A DNA stretch of 64,000 nt from Meloidogyne chitwoodi (Eukaryota > Nematoda > Chromadorea > Rhabditida > Meloidogynidae), in assembly GCA_015183035.1 (NCBI GenBank), contig JACZZP010000017.1, positions 806,001-870,000 of the forward strand, given 5' to 3'. This document shows positions 1 to 11,390 of the stretch, one piece after another (the stretch's first letter is position 1; every line of letters begins with the position of its first letter). The translations under genes and the position numbers were made by a program. The notes under the pieces were generated by a model. That model searched no databases and was not told the DNA's origin. It saw only the letters and a program-made list of their open reading frames with translations.

Positions 1-798
1 AATAATAAAAAAAAGAAAAAGGGAAAAGCTGTTAAAATTAAATATTTTTTTATTTAATTTTTTAATAAAAAAATATTTAATAAATTTTTATTTTGGATAA
101 ATAGAAAATAAAATAATTATTTATTTTTAATTAATTAGAGAAAAATAAATAAATAAATTTTTAAAAATTAAAAAAAATATTTAAAATAATTTAATTGAAA
201 AAGATAATTTTAAAATAAAAAATAAATAATAATAAAACACAAAAAAGAAATATATTTTTAAAATAAATAAAAGAAGTACTTTTCTTCTACTAAAATATTT
301 AATTATTATTTGCCAACTGTTTTTTTTAAAATAAATAAATAATTTTAAAAAATCAATATTATTTACTAAATAAATTAAAAACTAAAAATTATTTTTAAAA
401 AAAAAGAAAAACTTCCAAAAAAATATATAAAAATATTTTAAATTTATAAAAAGACTTTTATAAATTAAAAAAAGTTTTGTGAAGTAAACAACAAAACTTA
501 GTCTAGCGGAAATTTTAGACACTAAAAGGAGGGAAAAGATTTAAAAAAAAATAAATTATAGAAATTGTTTTTTTAAATAAATTAATAAAATATATATTTA
601 TATTTATTTATTTAAAAATAAAAAATAATTTTATTAAAATATATTTTATGCAAAGAAAACTAAAAAAAGGGAGAAAACTTGACTTTATTATTTTTAATTA
701 AATTTAGAAAAAAAAAACAAAGAACTTTGAATCTTTAAATAATAAAAATATATTATTTTTTATTTTATAAAAAATAAATAAAAAAATAAAAAACTAAC
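1..798. other. AT-rich stretch without a recognisable gene
   Basis: Almost pure A/T with homopolymer runs. One slightly GC-richer island lies at about 480-540; on the minus strand it offers a pyrimidine-rich stretch ending in TTTTAG that could act as a 3' splice site for the gene at 799-1525, but reading on from there in phase meets a TAA after seven codons. No conserved domain is visible. It is either intron, 3' UTR or spacer. Confidence 0.5.
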
Positions 799-1525
799 CT
801 CTCTATTATTATTTAAAAACATTAAAGAACGGCAATTATCACAGCTATTAGTTAATATATTTATTATATCTAATTCACTTTTACGATATTTTTTAATTTT
901 ATTTAAACTTTCATTTGTATTTGAACGTGAATTAATATTTAATTCTTCTTCCATTTTATTATTAAAAAAATAATTATTATTATAATATTTATGTCTTTCT
1001 CTAATAATATTCAAAGGAGTACTACAAATATCTCCAATTAATGGATTTAAATAACAATAATCTTTTTTTAATAAATTATTATTATTATATTTTAATAATT
1101 TTGTTGTTATTGGTGATTCTATTCCAGAATATACTTAAATTAAAATTTAAATTTAAATTTATTTAAATTTATTTAAAATAAAAATAAAAATAAATAAATA
1201 AATAAATAAATATTATTTATTTTTAAAATTAATTTAAAATTTTCCAAATGAATTAATCTTTTAAAATAAATAAATAAATAAATAAATAAATATTATTTAT
1301 TTTTAAAATTAATTTAAAATTTTCCAAATGAATTAATCTTTTAAAATAAATAAATAAATAAATAAACTAACTTAAATGTTTATTATTATTATTTATTTGT
1401 CTATTATGTTGTCCAGCTTTTAATAAATATTCTAAATTTGAATGTGCTCTCATATATTTTTTTAAAATTAAAGGAGGTGGTGGCTTTTTTATTTTTTCTT
1501 CTTTTTGTTGTTGTGGAATTGACAT
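799..1525 (-). CDS. Asn-rich protein segment, possibly internal part of a PDE3-like gene
   Basis: Two exons read on the minus strand: 1525-1372 (begins MSIPQQQ, then KKPPPPLILKKYMRAHSNL) and 1133-799 (contains SGIESPITTKLL and SCDNCRSLMF), joined in phase through a GTTAGT donor. The chain is rich in Asn, Lys and Tyr. The order of a basic Ser/Pro segment followed by a Cys-x2-Cys pair is reminiscent of the long regulatory linker of PDE3 enzymes, and the PDE3-like N-terminal exons lie just upstream on the same strand, so I infer it belongs to that gene. However, the frame is closed by a TAA just upstream of the first Met, with no AG acceptor in between. It may therefore be a separate small gene, an alternative start, or the result of an indel. 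No catalytic HD-type phosphodiesterase domain is present in the window. Confidence 0.4.
1190..1356. repeat. 80-bp direct duplication in an intron
   Basis: Two consecutive copies of an AT-rich unit with period 80: the marker TTTCCAAATG occurs at 1241 and again at 1321, each in the same context of TAAATAAATA runs. It sits in the intron between the two exons described at 799-1525. Confidence 0.8.
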
Positions 1526-2235
1526 ATTATTTTTATTTAATAAATATTTGTTGAAAAGATTGTTTTATTAATATTTCTTCATTTAATTCTTTTATTATTT
1601 TATTTGACATTTTTTACTCAAAAAATTAATTTTAATTAATTTTAATTATTATATTTGTGTAGAGAAGAGGAAATAAATAAATAAATAAATATTTAAATGA
1701 ATAAATAAAAATAAAATAATTTTAATGAAAAATTGTTAAGTAAAATAGTAAAATTAGAAATATGAGCAAAGTTAAAGAGGAATTAAAAAAAAAATAAAAA
1801 ATCGGTAAAGCAGAAAAATAAAAATGCCTAAAGTATTTAAAAAATAAAATTAAAAAAAAAGTAAATATTTTTTAAATTCTTTTCTCATTTACATTTAACT
1901 ATAATATTATATATAAATATATTTTGTCATTATATTTAAGGAAATAAATGTTTTTTTTTAATAAAATATATTTAACTCAATATATTTTAAAGTCAAATAA
2001 TATTAAAAATAAAAAAGAGAGGAAATAGTAAATTAAAATAAAGAATAGATAAATAAATAAATAAATATTTAAAAAAGATATACATATATTTAGTAATTGT
2101 TTTTTTTATTTATAAAATTTTAAATTAAAATTTAAAAATAAATAAAAATATTTAAATTTATTTTTAATTATTTTTAAAAAATAAATAAATAAATTATTTT
2201 TTTATCCTTTTCTTTAAATAAATAAAATAACTAAC

Positions 2236-3219
2236 CATTTCAATATCTCCATTAATATCAATAATATGAGGAATACCAAGATCAGTTAAAGTTATCTTTT
2301 AAAAATATTTAAATTAATTAAATTAATAATTAAATTAAATTAATTTACAGCAGAAGAAGCATTTCCATTAAAAATTAATTTATCTTTTTCTTCTTTTCCT
2401 TTTATTAAATTAATTTCAGAATTATTTAATAATACAGTAACTGCTCTAAGGCAAGCAGTCACTTTAGGTGATAAATCTCTTCTTTCATTATTATTTGCCA
2501 ATAAATCCATTAAAAGACCACGGGCAGAATTTATTTGACTTTGATTCTTTTTTTTAATTAATTAATTAAATAAATATATTTTTTTTTTAATTTTAAAAAA
2601 TTAATTAATCAAAAATTATTAAATTTTTAAAAAGTCCAAACGGAAATGTTTTTTAAATAAATAAATAATAAATAATATATTATTTATTTCGTTGAAATTT
2701 GTTTAAATAAAAATTAAAATAAAAATTAAATAAATATTTATTTTTTACCAAATTTTGACGATTAGATTGAACAGGTAAAGATGTACGACGAAAATAAGAA
2801 TTATTTAATTTAAAATTATTATTAGATAAATTTTGATTATTTTTATATTTTTTATCAAAATTATCAGAAGAAGGTTCTAACAAAAATTAAAAAATAAATT
2901 AATTAATTAAAATTTAATTAATTATTATTTTACCTTCAGAATTTAAAAAGAAAGTAACAATTGATGAACGTTCTCCTTCTCCTTCTCTTCCAATATTATT
3001 ATTTAGTTGATTATTATTATTATTAAAAAAATAATATTTTTCTTCCATAGAATTTTGTCTAATTTTTTTATTTTTAATTAATTCTGAATTTATTCCATTT
3101 TTTAAAATTGATTTATTATTTTCAATAAAATTATTATTATTATTATTATTTCCCATACTTTTTGTACGATTACGATTAAATAAAATAATATTATTTTTAT
3201 TAGAATTAATTGAAGACAT
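2236..3219 (-). CDS. pde-3: PDE3-like cyclic nucleotide phosphodiesterase, N-terminal regulatory part
   Basis: Four minus-strand exons (about 3219-2935, 2880-2753, 2550-2350, 2300-2236) join in phase. The first encodes an Asn-rich low-complexity head (MSSINSNKNN). The second ends with FRRTSLPVQSNRQ and the third contains GLLMDLLANN and LRAVTVLL. In mammalian PDE3 the same order occurs upstream of the catalytic domain: a basic RRTSLP phosphorylation-type motif, then G-L-hydrophobic-x-D-L-L-A, then LRAV-x2-LL. This resemblance is the basis of the call. PDE3 hydrolyses cAMP and cGMP; the catalytic metal-binding domain is not in this window and would lie to the left. No N-terminal membrane segments typical of vertebrate PDE3 are seen. 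The exon ending in GDIEM stops at a clear GTTAGT donor, but the next in-phase exon could not be fixed with certainty. Confidence 0.55.
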
Positions 3220-4494
3220 TTTTTATTTTCTAAAAATTAAAAAATTATAATTTTTTTAAATAATATTTTATTTAATTTTAATTTTTTTAAATATTTTTTA
3301 ATAAAAAAAATATTTAATGGTTAATATTTATTTTTTAAATTAAAAATGCAAAGAGTAGTGTGTGTCTGTCTAATAAATAAAATTGATTTTTTAATAATTT
3401 AAGTATTTTTATTTAAAAAATAAAATAAAAACATTTTAAATTAATTAATTATTTTTCCTTTTAAAAGATTTAAAAGGAGACATTAAAAATTAAAAATTTT
3501 AATTTTTAATAAAAAAATAGTTAGTAAAATTAAAAATAATTTAATTAATTATTTTATAATTAATTAAATAATTATTAATATTATTAGGTATTTAATAATA
3601 ATATATTTCAGTAATTAAATTAAATAAAAAGCACAAAGAATAATAATAATTACTGATAAAATAAATAAAATATTTGCATTTTTTTTAAAGAGAAAAAATA
3701 AAAAAAATAAAAGAAAAATATTATAAATTGAAATAAAGCCAATAAATAATATAAAATAAATATAATTGTGATGAAATAAATTAAAAAAAATATATAAAGT
3801 TTTTATTTGATCAAAAAATAAAATAATAAAAATTATAATAATAATTTTAAAAATTTAATTTAAGATAATAGATAAATATAATATTTTTTAAATATTTTTT
3901 ATTAAAAATTTCAATATTTTAAATAATAAAATAAATTAATTTAAATAATTTTTTATAAATATAAAGTTTTAATTTCCTTAAAAATAAATATATATTTATT
4001 TAATTAATTATTTATTATTTATAATTTATTATAATTTAATTAATTAATTATTTATTTATTATTAATTAATTAAATAAATAAATATTTATTTTTTAAATTT
4101 AATAATATAATATATTTAGTTATTATTAATATTTATTTTTAATATTAAAAAAAAATAAAAGAGAAGATATAAATATTTTTTATATCACGTTTCATTTTAT
4201 TTTTTAAGCTCTTTTATAAATAATATAAGTAAGCGTATATAAATAATATTTTTTAAATATTTTTTTAAATAAATCAATCAAAGTCACATTTTGTTTTTTT
4301 CTTCATCTTTTTATAAAAGAATATATTTATTTTAATTTTTTAAAAATATTTTAAATATTTAGGAAATATTAAATTAATTATTTATGCCCATTTTTAAATA
4401 AAAATAAAATAATATCATTTAATTAAATTTTAAAAAATTATAAAAAACATTAAAAAAAAAGATTAAATTTATTTAATATTAAATTCTTTTTTAT
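3220..4494. other. AT-rich intergenic DNA
   Basis: Long A/T-only tracts and ATTA/TTAAT simple sequence between two minus-strand genes. No open frame, RNA gene or transposon end is recognisable. Presumably contains the 5' region of the PDE3-like gene and the 3' region beyond the potassium-channel gene. Confidence 0.6.
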
Positions 4495-6330
4495 TTAATT
4501 TTCAATAAAAATATTATTTTTTTGTGAATATTCTTCAATTGATGAATTTTCTAATTTAGAACAACCATTTTCATCAATAATAATCTTTTAAATAAAAATT
4601 AATTTTAATTTAAAATAAATAAATTAATTAATTAATTACATTAAATTTAGTTTTATTTTTATTTATTTCTTCTTCTTTTTCTTCTTCTTTTTTAATATTA
4701 TTTTTATTAAAATTATTATTGGAATAACCAGTTATTGTAATAATACAAATACAAGAAAATAATAAAGAAATACTTGATCCAATTAAAATTATTAATTTTT
4801 GTTTTTCATTTAATAAATTATAATCTGCACTCTTTTTTTTTTAAAAATAAATTAAAATATAATTAAAAAATTTAATTTAAACTTGTATTGTAAGAGAAGA
4901 AAGTATTGCAGTATATAATGAACGCCAAAAACTTTCAGGAATTACAAATAAAAATAAAATTAAAGTAAAAATAATTAACCAAATAAAATAAATTAAACAA
5001 ACAATTATTCGTTGATAATTATAATTTAATTTAATATTTAATTTAAACTTTAAAAATAAATTAAATTAAATTAAATTAATTTTATTTAAAATAATTTAAA
5101 TAATTAAATATTTTAATTAATTTTAAATAATTAATTATAAAATAATTTACATATTTATTAATTAATAATTGATAAATAAAATAGCAAAATCTTAACAAAC
5201 GATAAGAAATTAAAATTAAAGTAAATACAAAAAAAGGAACACCCAATAAACAATAAAATAAAGCAAAAACCTTTTTTAAATTAAAATTAAATTAATTTAA
5301 ATTTTAACTTGTCCTCCTTTAGTTTTAGGTGATCTATGTCCATGACCAATTGTAGTTATTAAACCAAAACAATAAGTTAATGAATTTTCTAATGTCCACT
5401 CATTTAAATCAGGCATTTTAAGTTCTAATTGTTTTTCATATTTTGATAGTAAATTATTTATTTCTTTCTTTAAATAAATAAATTATTTAAATATTTATTT
5501 AATTTAAATTATTTAATTTAAGGGTATATTATTTTAAAATTAAATAAATTAGAAAAATTAGAAATATTTAATAATATTTAATTAATTAATTTAATTACTT
5601 GAATTCTTTCTGAAGTATCATAATCTACAATAATTAACATATTTTTAGTTCCATTAAATATAGCTGAAGATATTTGTTTTGAATATTTATTTCTTTTTTA
5701 AATAATTAATTAATTTATTTATTTATTTAAATAATATTACCTATTAATTATTAAATTGTAAAAAAATGTGCGTACCTTTTATTTAAAAATATTTAATTAA
5801 TTTAAATTAATTTTACAATTATTTCATTATTTGTGTGTTCAAGAAAAAGAAAAGTAGAAGCACCAAATAATAAATAAACAAATAAAGAAATTAAAAGAAA
5901 TAAAGGACCAAAATTGTTAATTTGTTTTTTTGTTTTATTTGAAAATTTTGGAATTTTTGATTTTTTAAATAATATTAAATTATTAAATAAATTATTAACT
6001 AAAATATTATTTAAATTTAATTAATTAATTAAATTATTTATTTTAATTTAATTTAAATTTACCTGATAAATAATTTTCAATTAATTGTCTTCTTCTATTA
6101 TTTAACCATTTATTATTATTAAAAGACCTCCAATTAATTAAATAATTTCTTCTATTTTTTAAAAAATATTTTTTTTCTTTTTTATTATTTTCTTTTAATT
6201 TATTTTTATTTTCTTCTTCTTCTAAAATTATAATATTATTTTCATCTTCTTCTTTATCTTCTTCTTTATTTTCTTTTTTATTATTTTCAATTTCTTCATT
6301 ATTAATTTCTATTTTTATATTTGTTGTCAT
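4495..6330 (-). CDS. Two-pore-domain (TWK/K2P) potassium channel subunit with atypical pore loops
   Basis: About nine minus-strand exons, including a 35-nt one at 5741-5775, join in phase. Order: acidic Asn/Glu/Lys-rich cytosolic head; M1 (FLLISLFVYLLFGAS then FLFLEHTNNE); a long cap region with a glycosylation-type site (NGTKNM); P1 with LITTIGHGHRSPKT; M2 (ALFYCLLGVPFFVFTLIL, the K2P G-[IV]-P signature); M3 (IIVCLIYFIWLIIFTLIL); a P2-like helix ending SLTIQSADYNL; M4 (ILIGSSISLLFSCICIITIT); and an acidic tail. K2P channels are dimers giving background K+ leak. Here the P1 filter reads TIGHG instead of T-[IV]-G-[YF]-G, and where P2 should read T-[IV]-G-[FL]-G-D it reads TIQSAD, so a normal selectivity filter cannot form. 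The P2 exon junction (donor after ACAATACAA, acceptor AAAAAG) is the only in-phase join I found. Family call firm; conduction doubtful. Confidence 0.82.
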
Positions 6331-6899
6331 TTTTTAAAATAATTAATTTTTAATAATAAATTATTTTTAATTTAAAATAATTAATAAAAATAAATATATT
6401 TATATAATTCTCAATTTAATTAAATAAAAAATAATAAATTATTGAATTTTTTAAATTAAGAGAAAATAAACATTCTATTTTTTAATAAATAACCAAAAAA
6501 ATTTAAAAAATTTCGTGCAACAATTTTGCTTTTTTAAATATATTTTTGCTGCTTTTAGTGGAGGAAAAGGCTTTACTTCCTTTAAATATTTTTTTAAAAC
6601 TTTTAATATATAAAATGTCCAATAAAAGAATAAAGTTAAAAAAAGAAAACAATAAATAAATTTATTTATTTATTTTTATTTAAAAAAAAAACAATATTTA
6701 TGCCAAATTTTGTTTTTCATAAAAAAAAAGAAAAAAATAAAATTTATTTAATAAAAAATTTAAAAAAAAAAGAAATTAATTAAATATATATTTTATTTTA
6801 TATAAATATATTTTTTACCAATATTAATTTATTTTGTAAAGATTTTTTTAAATAAAAATTAAAAAAATATTTGTACTTTTAAAAAATAAATAATTAATT
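6331..6899. other. AT-rich intergenic DNA
   Basis: A/T-rich spacer between two minus-strand genes; a short segment at about 6520-6580 (GTGCAACAATTTTGC, GCTGCTTTTAGTGGAGG) is less AT-biased but has no recognisable feature. Confidence 0.5.
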
Positions 6900-7646
6900 T
6901 TATTTATTTAAAATTAAAATTAGGCACATTATTTGAAAAATTAATAAAAATATATTATTAAATATTAAAATTAAAGAATTATTAGAAGATTTATTAAATA
7001 TTTTTTTAAAATTTTTTCTTCGACGTCCATTAAATATTTTATTATTATTTTTAGTTGATAATAAATTATTTAAACTTTAAAAAAAATAAAAATTAAATTT
7101 AATTAAATTAATTAATTAATTTACTTATTTGTAGTATTACACAAACAAATTAATTTATTATTTTTTGTTGTTATACAATTATTATTATTAGTTATTAATT
7201 TATTATTATTTATTAATAAATTTAATTCTAATTTATTTAAAATACAATATTCATTTTTAAATGTTGTTAAATTTACTTTAATAAAATTAAAATTAAATTA
7301 AATTTAAAAAACTAACCTTTATTATAATTAATAAAACAAAATTTAATATTATTATTTAATAATTTATTTTTACATTTATTACAATAATTACAATAATATT
7401 TATTATTTAAATATTCTTCTTTTTTATTTTTTTGTTTTTTTCCTTCATTTAAATAAAGGGAAGAAGAAGAATATTTTAATTTATTTTTATTAATTATCTT
7501 TAAATTAAAATTTAAATAAATAAATAAATAAATTTATTTACTTGTTGTAAAGGTAATGAACTATTTCTTTGACGAATACCATGAGAGCTAATTACAGCCA
7601 AAGGAATTATTATTATTAAAAAATAAAAGAATATAAATATTGACAT
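6900..7646 (-). CDS. Small secreted or membrane-anchored Cys-rich protein
   Basis: Four in-phase minus-strand exons encode about 165 residues. The first exon is a clear signal peptide (MSIFIFFYFLIIIIPLAVISS) followed by a basic segment. The middle carries a cysteine cluster (CNYCNKCKN, then single Cys residues, then LICLCNTTNK), and the extreme C-terminus is a hydrophobic stretch (ILIFNNIFLLIFQIMCLILIL) after a basic linker (GRRRKNFKK), suggesting either a transmembrane anchor or a GPI signal. Several N-x-[ST] sites are present. The pattern signal peptide, about ten Cys ending in C-x-C-N, then membrane tail recalls the Ly6/uPAR or nematode ET-module type of surface protein, but spacing is not diagnostic. 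I do not recognise an orthologue. Confidence 0.6.
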
Positions 7647-8105
7647 TTTTATTTAATTTTTAAAATTTAAATAATTTATTTAAATTAAAATAATATTTTT
7701 TTAATAAATATTTTAGTTGAAATATTTAATTAATTTAATTAGAAGAAAATATTAAATAAATTAAAATTTAATTTAATTTATTTTATTTATAAATTACTTT
7801 AATATTTTTAATATTCTTAAAAAAACTTTAAATATTTTCTAAAAATAAAAAAAGATTCATTTGGCACAATTTATCAATAAAAATATTCACACAAGATAAA
7901 CACATAAATTAAAAAAAAAAAGAGAGAATTTCTTTCTTTTAAAAAATTCTAATATTTTATTTATTCTACTGAGAAAATAAAAATGAAAAAAAATATATAA
8001 TCTTTTTATTTTAAATTAAATACTTGACTTTTTTTATAAATAAAATTAATATATATATTTTTTTCTATTTTTAGAAAAATAGTAAATATTAAAAAAAAAT
8101 TAAAT
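7647..8105. other. AT-rich intergenic DNA
   Basis: 459 bases between two minus-strand genes, nearly all A/T, with no visible gene or repeat beyond simple sequence. Confidence 0.5.
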
Positions 8106-11100
8106 TTAATTCCAAGCAGTTTTTTTAACTTCAAATAATTTATTTAATTGTTGTGAATCTAAACGTGAACTTTCTGCACGAATTCCAAGCATACTTTGCC
8201 TTTAAAAAATAAATTAAAAATATTTTTTATATTTAATAAATATTAAATTAATTATTAAGGGGATATCCTTTAAATTAAAATAATTAAATTTTAATTTAAT
8301 TAATTCTTTAACTAAATTTATTTTATTTATTTCTACATACATATCTCCCTTAAAATTAATTAAATATAATTAAATATAATTAAATATAATTAAATTAATT
8401 AAATAAAATAATTAAATATAATTAATTAAATATAATTAAATATAATTAAATATAATTAAATTAATTAAATAAAATAATTAAATAAAATAATTAAATATAA
8501 TTAAATAATTTACCAACGCATTAAAGCCTTTTGTAAAGTATCAGAAATACAAATTCCAGGTCTATTTGAACTCATCTTTATAAATAATAAAATTAATTAA
8601 TTTATTTATTTTCATACCATTTTAGTAATTTTATTAATTGCTCTAACTCTAGTAACTTTATTACAATGCATTAAATAAGCAGCAACAAAAGCAGGTGCTC
8701 TATTTCTTCCTCTCAATGAATGAATTAATACTTTCCTTTTAATTTATTTTTAATTTAATTAATTTAATTAAATTAAAAAAATACTTTTGTGAAATACGAG
8801 CTTTTCTAATTAAATCAATTAAAGTTTCAAAATAATGAATAATTTCTTCTCTTTCTAATAATTGAGCTTTAGTTTCCATTAATGGTTGTCTCTTTTAATT
8901 AATTATAATATAAATTAATTAAAATAGGTATATCTCTTACAGTATCTTTAGTAAGCATTTGTTGCTGAGAATCATCTTTAATTTTTATTGACATTGTCAT
9001 TCTAGAATGTGCTGTTCTTTTAGGACAAAGACAAGGATATTCTGAACGAGGCCTTTAAAGTTATAATTTTTTATTTAATTATTTTTAAATAATTGCCTAG
9101 TATTTGTAAATGTTGGGTCATCTTCTTGTCCACTTAAATCAACAATATATTCTATATTTAAACGACATAATAAATTTTGATTTAAAGCTGCCTCAATACC
9201 ACCACAATAAACTGTTTCATCAACCTTTTTTATATTTAAATTAATTAAAATAAATTATTTAAATAAAATAAATTAATTCTTTTTTTCATTAATTACCTGC
9301 CAAACAATTGCACCTAAATAATTACTTCTTCTAATTCCTGATTGTGTTTGTGGTCTAATAATTGGAGGTGATCGCCAAATTTCATTATTATTATTATTTA
9401 ATTTATTATTAATTTCTAAAGTTGTTTTATTTTTATTATTTATTATTATTTTATTAATATTTTGAAAATCTGAGACAGAATGCCAAGAAGAAAGTAAATT
9501 ATTTTTATTTGAATCAATTGAAGGTCTTCGATGAGTAATTGGAGAAATTAAACCAATATTTTGATTTTCAGAAGAATTCTTTTATTTAAAAAATGAGATT
9601 TTTTTTAATTCTATTTAAAATAATTATTTTAAATAATTCAAAGGGAATTTATTTTTTAAAAATAATTTATAATTATATATTTTTTATTATTAATTTTTAT
9701 TTATTAATTTATTTACCAATAGTTCAATTATTTTATTATTATTATTTTCTTCTTTTTTTAATTCATTTAAATTATTTTCTTGAAAAGTTTTTGAAAAATT
9801 AGGTCTAGGAAGAATAACAATTTTATTAGGTAAATGTTCTAAATTTGAAATTATTTTTTCTTCTTTTGTAGAATCTAAAGAAGAAGAAACAGAAAAAATA
9901 GAAGAACGAGTATCTGAACTTTTAAATAATTTTTGTGATTTTAATTTTATTAAATTATTATTTAAATTATTAATAGTAGAAGAAGAAGAAGATTGTGGAA
10001 GAATATCAATCTAATAAATTTTAAATAATAAATTTAAATAAATTTAATTAAATAATTAAAGTTTTATTTAATTAAAATAAATAAATATTATCTTTTAATA
10101 TAAATAAATTATTAATTTTAATTCAAATAACCAAAAATACTATTAACTAAAAGGGTGTTCTTTTATAGGTATAAGTAAATTATTATTTTTTAAATAATAA
10201 TCCACTCTAAATATTATTTAATTATTTTTTAAAAATAAAATAAATATTTTACAGATTGTTGTTGTTGTTTTAATTGACTTGAATTATTATTTAAAATATC
10301 AATTTCATCACTTAATGTTGTTGTAATTGTTGTTTGACTGTCTTCTCGTTTTTTAAGGAAAAACTTTAAATAAATAAATAATAATTAATTAATTTTATAA
10401 AAAAACTTCAATATGTTTTGTATCAAGTGCTGGTGTAGAATTAATTTGTTCACAAAAATTTGAAGTAAAAATATTATTTGTTGAATTATTTTGAGTTAAA
10501 GAATTAAATGAATGGGCAGATGCACAACGACTAAATAAAAATATTTTTTTTTTAATTAATAAAAATATTTTAAAAATTAATTACCAAAATATAAAAAATA
10601 AATAAATTTCTTAAATTAATAAAAATATTTTCTTACATTTTTTCATTTTTATTATAATTAATTTCTTTTTTATTTTCTTCATTAATTATTTTATTATTTT
10701 GTTTATTTTCATAACATAAACTTAAATGTCTAAAATTATTATTATTATTATTTATTTTTTGTTTTTCTTCTTCTTCTTTATTTATTTTTTGTTCATTAAC
10801 AGATGGCATTGAACGATGTAATGAAGATGTTGATAAATTACCCATTAAATTTCTATTTGGGTGAAGTCCATTAAAAAAAGATTTATTAACTCCTAAATTT
10901 ATATTTAATTTTAAATAAAATATAAATTATATTTAATTAAATTTAATTTTAAATTTAAAAAATTATTTTAATCTCTCGAAAATAATTTTAGAATTTAAAA
11001 AGAAAAGAAGAATATGTACATAGTAGTAGTAAAATATACTAATAACAATTATATTTAATTTTTAATAAAAATAATAAATAAATAAATATATATAATTAAT

Positions 11101-11390
11101 TATTAATTTTTATATGCCAATATTTTAAAAAAATAAAATTTTGCAAATAGCCAATTATAAAAAGAGATTATTATTTTAAATAAAAAGAAGAAATATATAT
11201 TTTTTAATAAAATTAATTTATAATTATTATTAATTATAAATTAATTTTTTATTTTATTTTAATTATTATTTTTAAATAATTAATTTAAATATTTATTTTA
11301 ATAAAAAATACCTGAATTTAAATTAAAAGATCCAATGGGTCGATCACTTGCTAAATTCCGTCTTAAAATTCTATCATCAATTCCAGGCAT
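8106..11390 (-). CDS. Dual-specificity phosphatase-like pseudophosphatase with long disordered N-terminus
   Basis: About eleven minus-strand exons. The start MPGIDDRILRRNLASDRPIG is followed by roughly 400 residues of Ser/Asn/Gln-rich disordered sequence (SSLHRSMPSVNEQ, THRRPSIDSN). The C-terminal 250 residues are a DSP fold: ETVYCGGIEAALNQNLL and IEYIVDL at the start, IKIKDD in the general-acid region, a helix (EEIIHYFETLIDLIRKA), then the P-loop VLIHSLRGRNRAPAFVAAYLM and the tail NRPGICISDTLQKALM. The catalytic signature H-C-x2-G-x2-R is here H-S-L-R-G-R-N-R: the nucleophilic Cys is Ser while Gly and Arg are kept. By analogy with STYX-type proteins it should bind phosphorylated partners without hydrolysis. 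Introns are very short and AT-rich; one contains a (TTAAATATAA)n array. Call of fold firm, orthology uncertain. Confidence 0.8.
8352..8510. repeat. TTAAATATAA-type tandem array in an intron
   Basis: Repeated TAATTAAATA units with 10-nt and longer variants, filling most of one intron of the pseudophosphatase gene. A plain AT microsatellite. Confidence 0.75.

Noticed and set aside
9593..9802. Plus-strand hydrophobic frame
   Set aside because: Antisense of exon/intron sequence of the pseudophosphatase gene; hydrophobicity comes from reading Asn/Glu-rich codons backwards.
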